A program made the position numbers and the translations under genes. From Bacteroidaceae bacterium (lineage in GTDB: Bacteria > Bacteroidota > Bacteroidia > Bacteroidales > Bacteroidaceae): DNA of 55,479 nt. Of this stretch, positions 53,789-55,479 are shown in pieces (position 1 is the stretch's first letter; every line of letters begins with the position of its first letter). The notes under the pieces are model-generated. The model saw only the letters and a list, made by a program, of their open reading frames with translations, did no database searches and was not told the DNA's origin. The stretch lies in assembly GCA_017522785.1 (NCBI GenBank), contig JAFWYF010000004.1, positions 1 through 55,479 of the forward strand, read 5' to 3'.

Positions 53789-55479
53789 ATGAAACGAATA
53801 CTATTAGCCACAGCACTTCTTTTAGGCCTGCATATAAATGCTCAAGAACCCGCCGACTATGTAAATCCATTTATTGGTACAACAAATTTCGGAACAACAA
53901 ACCCCGGTGCAGTATGTCCAAATGGTATGATGTCGGTTACGCCTTTCAATGTAATGGGTTCCGACCTTAACAAGTTCGACAAGGATGGTCGTTGGTGGTC
54001 TACCCCCTATGAATTCACCAATAAATATTTCACCGGCTACGCACACGTTGCACTAAGTGGTGTAGGTTGTCCCGAAGCATCGTCGCTTCTTGTGATGCCA
54101 ACCTGCGGTGAGTTAGACGTAGATTATCATAACTACGGTTCTGAGTATAGTGACGAAAAAGCATCACCCGGATACTTCTCTAACATACTTACTAAATATG
54201 GTATAAAGAGTGAGGTAACTGCAACCACCCGTAGTTCCTGCGAACGTTACACCTTCCCTGCCGGCAAAGGGCATATACTTTTAAACTTAGGACAAGGACT
54301 CACCAACGAATGTGGAGCAACAGTTCGTCGCGTTAGTAGCACCGAGATTGAAGGACACAAGTTACTAGGCACATTCTGTTACACAACAAATGCCGTATTC
54401 CCTATATACTTTGTGATGCGTGTAGACAAGGAACCTTCCAAGAGTGGTTATTGGAAGAAACAACCTCTACTGCAAGGAGTTGAGGCAGAATGGACTGTCG
54501 ATGATGGAGAGTATAAGCTATATACAAACTACAACCGCGAATTGTCGGGCGACGATGTAGGATTCTGGTTCAGTTACGATGACCTTAAAGAGGGGGAGCA
54601 AATAACAGTGCGCATGGGTGTATCTTTTGTTTCAACAGAAAATGCACGTGAGAACCTCGACAAAGAGCAAAAGGATCTCAGTTTCGAAAAGATTCATGCC
54701 TTAGCACGTAAAGAGTGGAACAACAATCTTGGACGAATACGTGTATCGGGTGGAAGCAAAGAGAAACAACAGATTTTCTACACTGCACTATACCATGCCC
54801 TTATACATCCTAGTGTCATGAGCGATATCAATGGAGAATATCCAAAGATGGAGAGTGGGATAACAGTTCGTGCAAACCACCCACGCTACACAGTATTCTC
54901 GTTATGGGATACATATCGCAACCTTCACCAACTGCTAACACTTGTATATCCCGAGCGTCAGACCGACATGCTTCGTTCAATGGTAGATATATACAAAGAG
55001 TGGGGTTGGTTACCACGATGGGAACTTTTTGGCCGAGAAACCTTTACTATGGATGGCGACCCTGCCGCCATTGTCATAGCCGACAGCTATGTAAAAGGAC
55101 TACGCGATTTTGATTACAATACAGCATTCGAAGGAATGATTAAATCGGCAACAACAGAAAGTGCAAAAAACCCTATTCGCCCCGACATAGACCCTTACAT
55201 TGAGAAAGGATACATTCCGCTAGGATTTTTCGCGAACGATTTATCGGGCGACAATTCCGTTTCGCATGCTTTGGAATATTGCCTTGCCGACTATGCCATT
55301 GCACAAATGGCCGATTCATTAGGCAAGAAGGAGTTAGTAAAAGAGTATTTGAAACGTGCTAGAAGCTACAGAAACTATTTTTGTAAAGAGTACGGCACAT
55401 TACGCCCCATAACAAAAGAGGGTAAATTCCTAGAAGATTTCGATGCAGAGATAGGAAAGAACTTTGAGAATGTTCCCGG
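53789..55479 (+). CDS. GH92 family alpha-mannosidase, N-terminal part (cut by window edge)
   Basis: 563 codons visible, no stop before the window ends. The signal peptide (MKRILLATALLLGLHINAQ) is followed by the GH92 N-terminal beta-sandwich (YVNPFIGTTNFGTTNPGAVC, PNGMMSVTPFN) and the start of the (alpha/alpha)6 domain (FSLWDTYRNLHQLLTLVYPE, MDGDPAAIVIADSYVKGLRD). GH92 enzymes remove alpha-linked mannose, for example from N-glycans or yeast mannan, in a calcium-dependent way. The catalytic residues lie beyond the visible part. It starts 9 nt after the ROK kinase stop, so it is in the same transcript. Confidence 0.94.
   Translation, partial: MKRILLATALLLGLHINAQEPADYVNPFIGTTNFGTTNPGAVCPNGMMSVTPFNVMGSDLNKFDKDGRWWSTPYEFTNKYFTGYAHVALSGVGCPEASSLLVMPTCGELDVDYHNYGSEYSDEKASPGYFSNILTKYGIKSEVTATTRSSCERYTFPAGKGHILLNLGQGLTNECGATVRRVSSTEIEGHKLLGTFCYTTNAVFPIYFVMRVDKEPSKSGYWKKQPLLQGVEAEWTVDDGEYKLYTNYNRELSGDDVGFWFSYDDLKEGEQITVRMGVSFVSTENARENLDKEQKDLSFEKIHALARKEWNNNLGRIRVSGGSKEKQQIFYTALYHALIHPSVMSDINGEYPKMESGITVRANHPRYTVFSLWDTYRNLHQLLTLVYPERQTDMLRSMVDIYKEWGWLPRWELFGRETFTMDGDPAAIVIADSYVKGLRDFDYNTAFEGMIKSATTESAKNPIRPDIDPYIEKGYIPLGFFANDLSGDNSVSHALEYCLADYAIAQMADSLGKKELVKEYLKRARSYRNYFCKEYGTLRPITKEGKFLEDFDAEIGKNFENVP

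Overview
The window is from a member of the Bacteroidota, most likely a gut-type Bacteroidales. The evidence is paired SusC/SusD outer-membrane systems, a serine-type sulfatase, PorW/SprE- and PorX-like proteins, a secreted protein with a type IX (T9SS) sorting tail, and the ribosomal order rpsL-rpsG-fusA-rpsJ-rplC without tuf. Several intergenic regions also carry the TAnnTTTG -7 element typical of this phylum, and clear Shine-Dalgarno sequences are scarce.

Layout. (1) 1-6068, minus strand: the joined str/S10 ribosomal operon, rpsL to a truncated rpsS. (2) 6482-10483, plus: a T9SS-type secreted multidomain protein and a sulfatase, closed by a long palindromic terminator; then a DUF3472-type protein and tRNA-Pro(GGG) on the minus strand. 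(3) 12522-16239, minus: two FKBP-type prolyl isomerases, an Lrp/AsnC regulator and a fused class I glutamine-amidotransferase/M19 dipeptidase. (4) 16659-24940, plus: a small His/Cys-rich membrane protein, a metal ABC permease, a PorW/SprE-like gene split by an apparent 1-nt insertion, porX, tsaE, a small unknown protein and a YgiQ-type radical SAM protein, ending at a bidirectional terminator; rubredoxin and a Sir2 deacylase follow on the minus strand. (5) 26086-41922, minus: a 16-kb operon made of the same three-part module twice (fasciclin-domain lipoprotein, SusC, SusD) with no glycan-degrading enzyme; it has a good promoter (TTTG-N19-TATTTTTG) and a terminator. (6) 42170-45595, minus: a multi-pass membrane protein and a beta-propeller lipoprotein with a CxxCH motif. 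(7) 45683-50996, minus: etfB-etfA-acyl-CoA dehydrogenase-slyD-aroC. (8) 51351 to the end, plus: a GH5_7-type mannanase, a ROK sugar kinase and a truncated GH92 alpha-mannosidase, which together look like mannoside use.

The observations most worth a second look are: the single-base frameshift in the PorW/SprE-like gene (deleting T19311 restores one 941-codon frame) beside an intact porX and not far from a T9SS cargo gene; the amidotransferase-dipeptidase fusion, whose two activities could in principle dismantle glutathione or other gamma-glutamyl peptides; the duplicated fasciclin-SusC-SusD module; and the CxxCH-bearing propeller lipoprotein with its membrane partner. Family assignments come from reading motifs by eye, with no database search.
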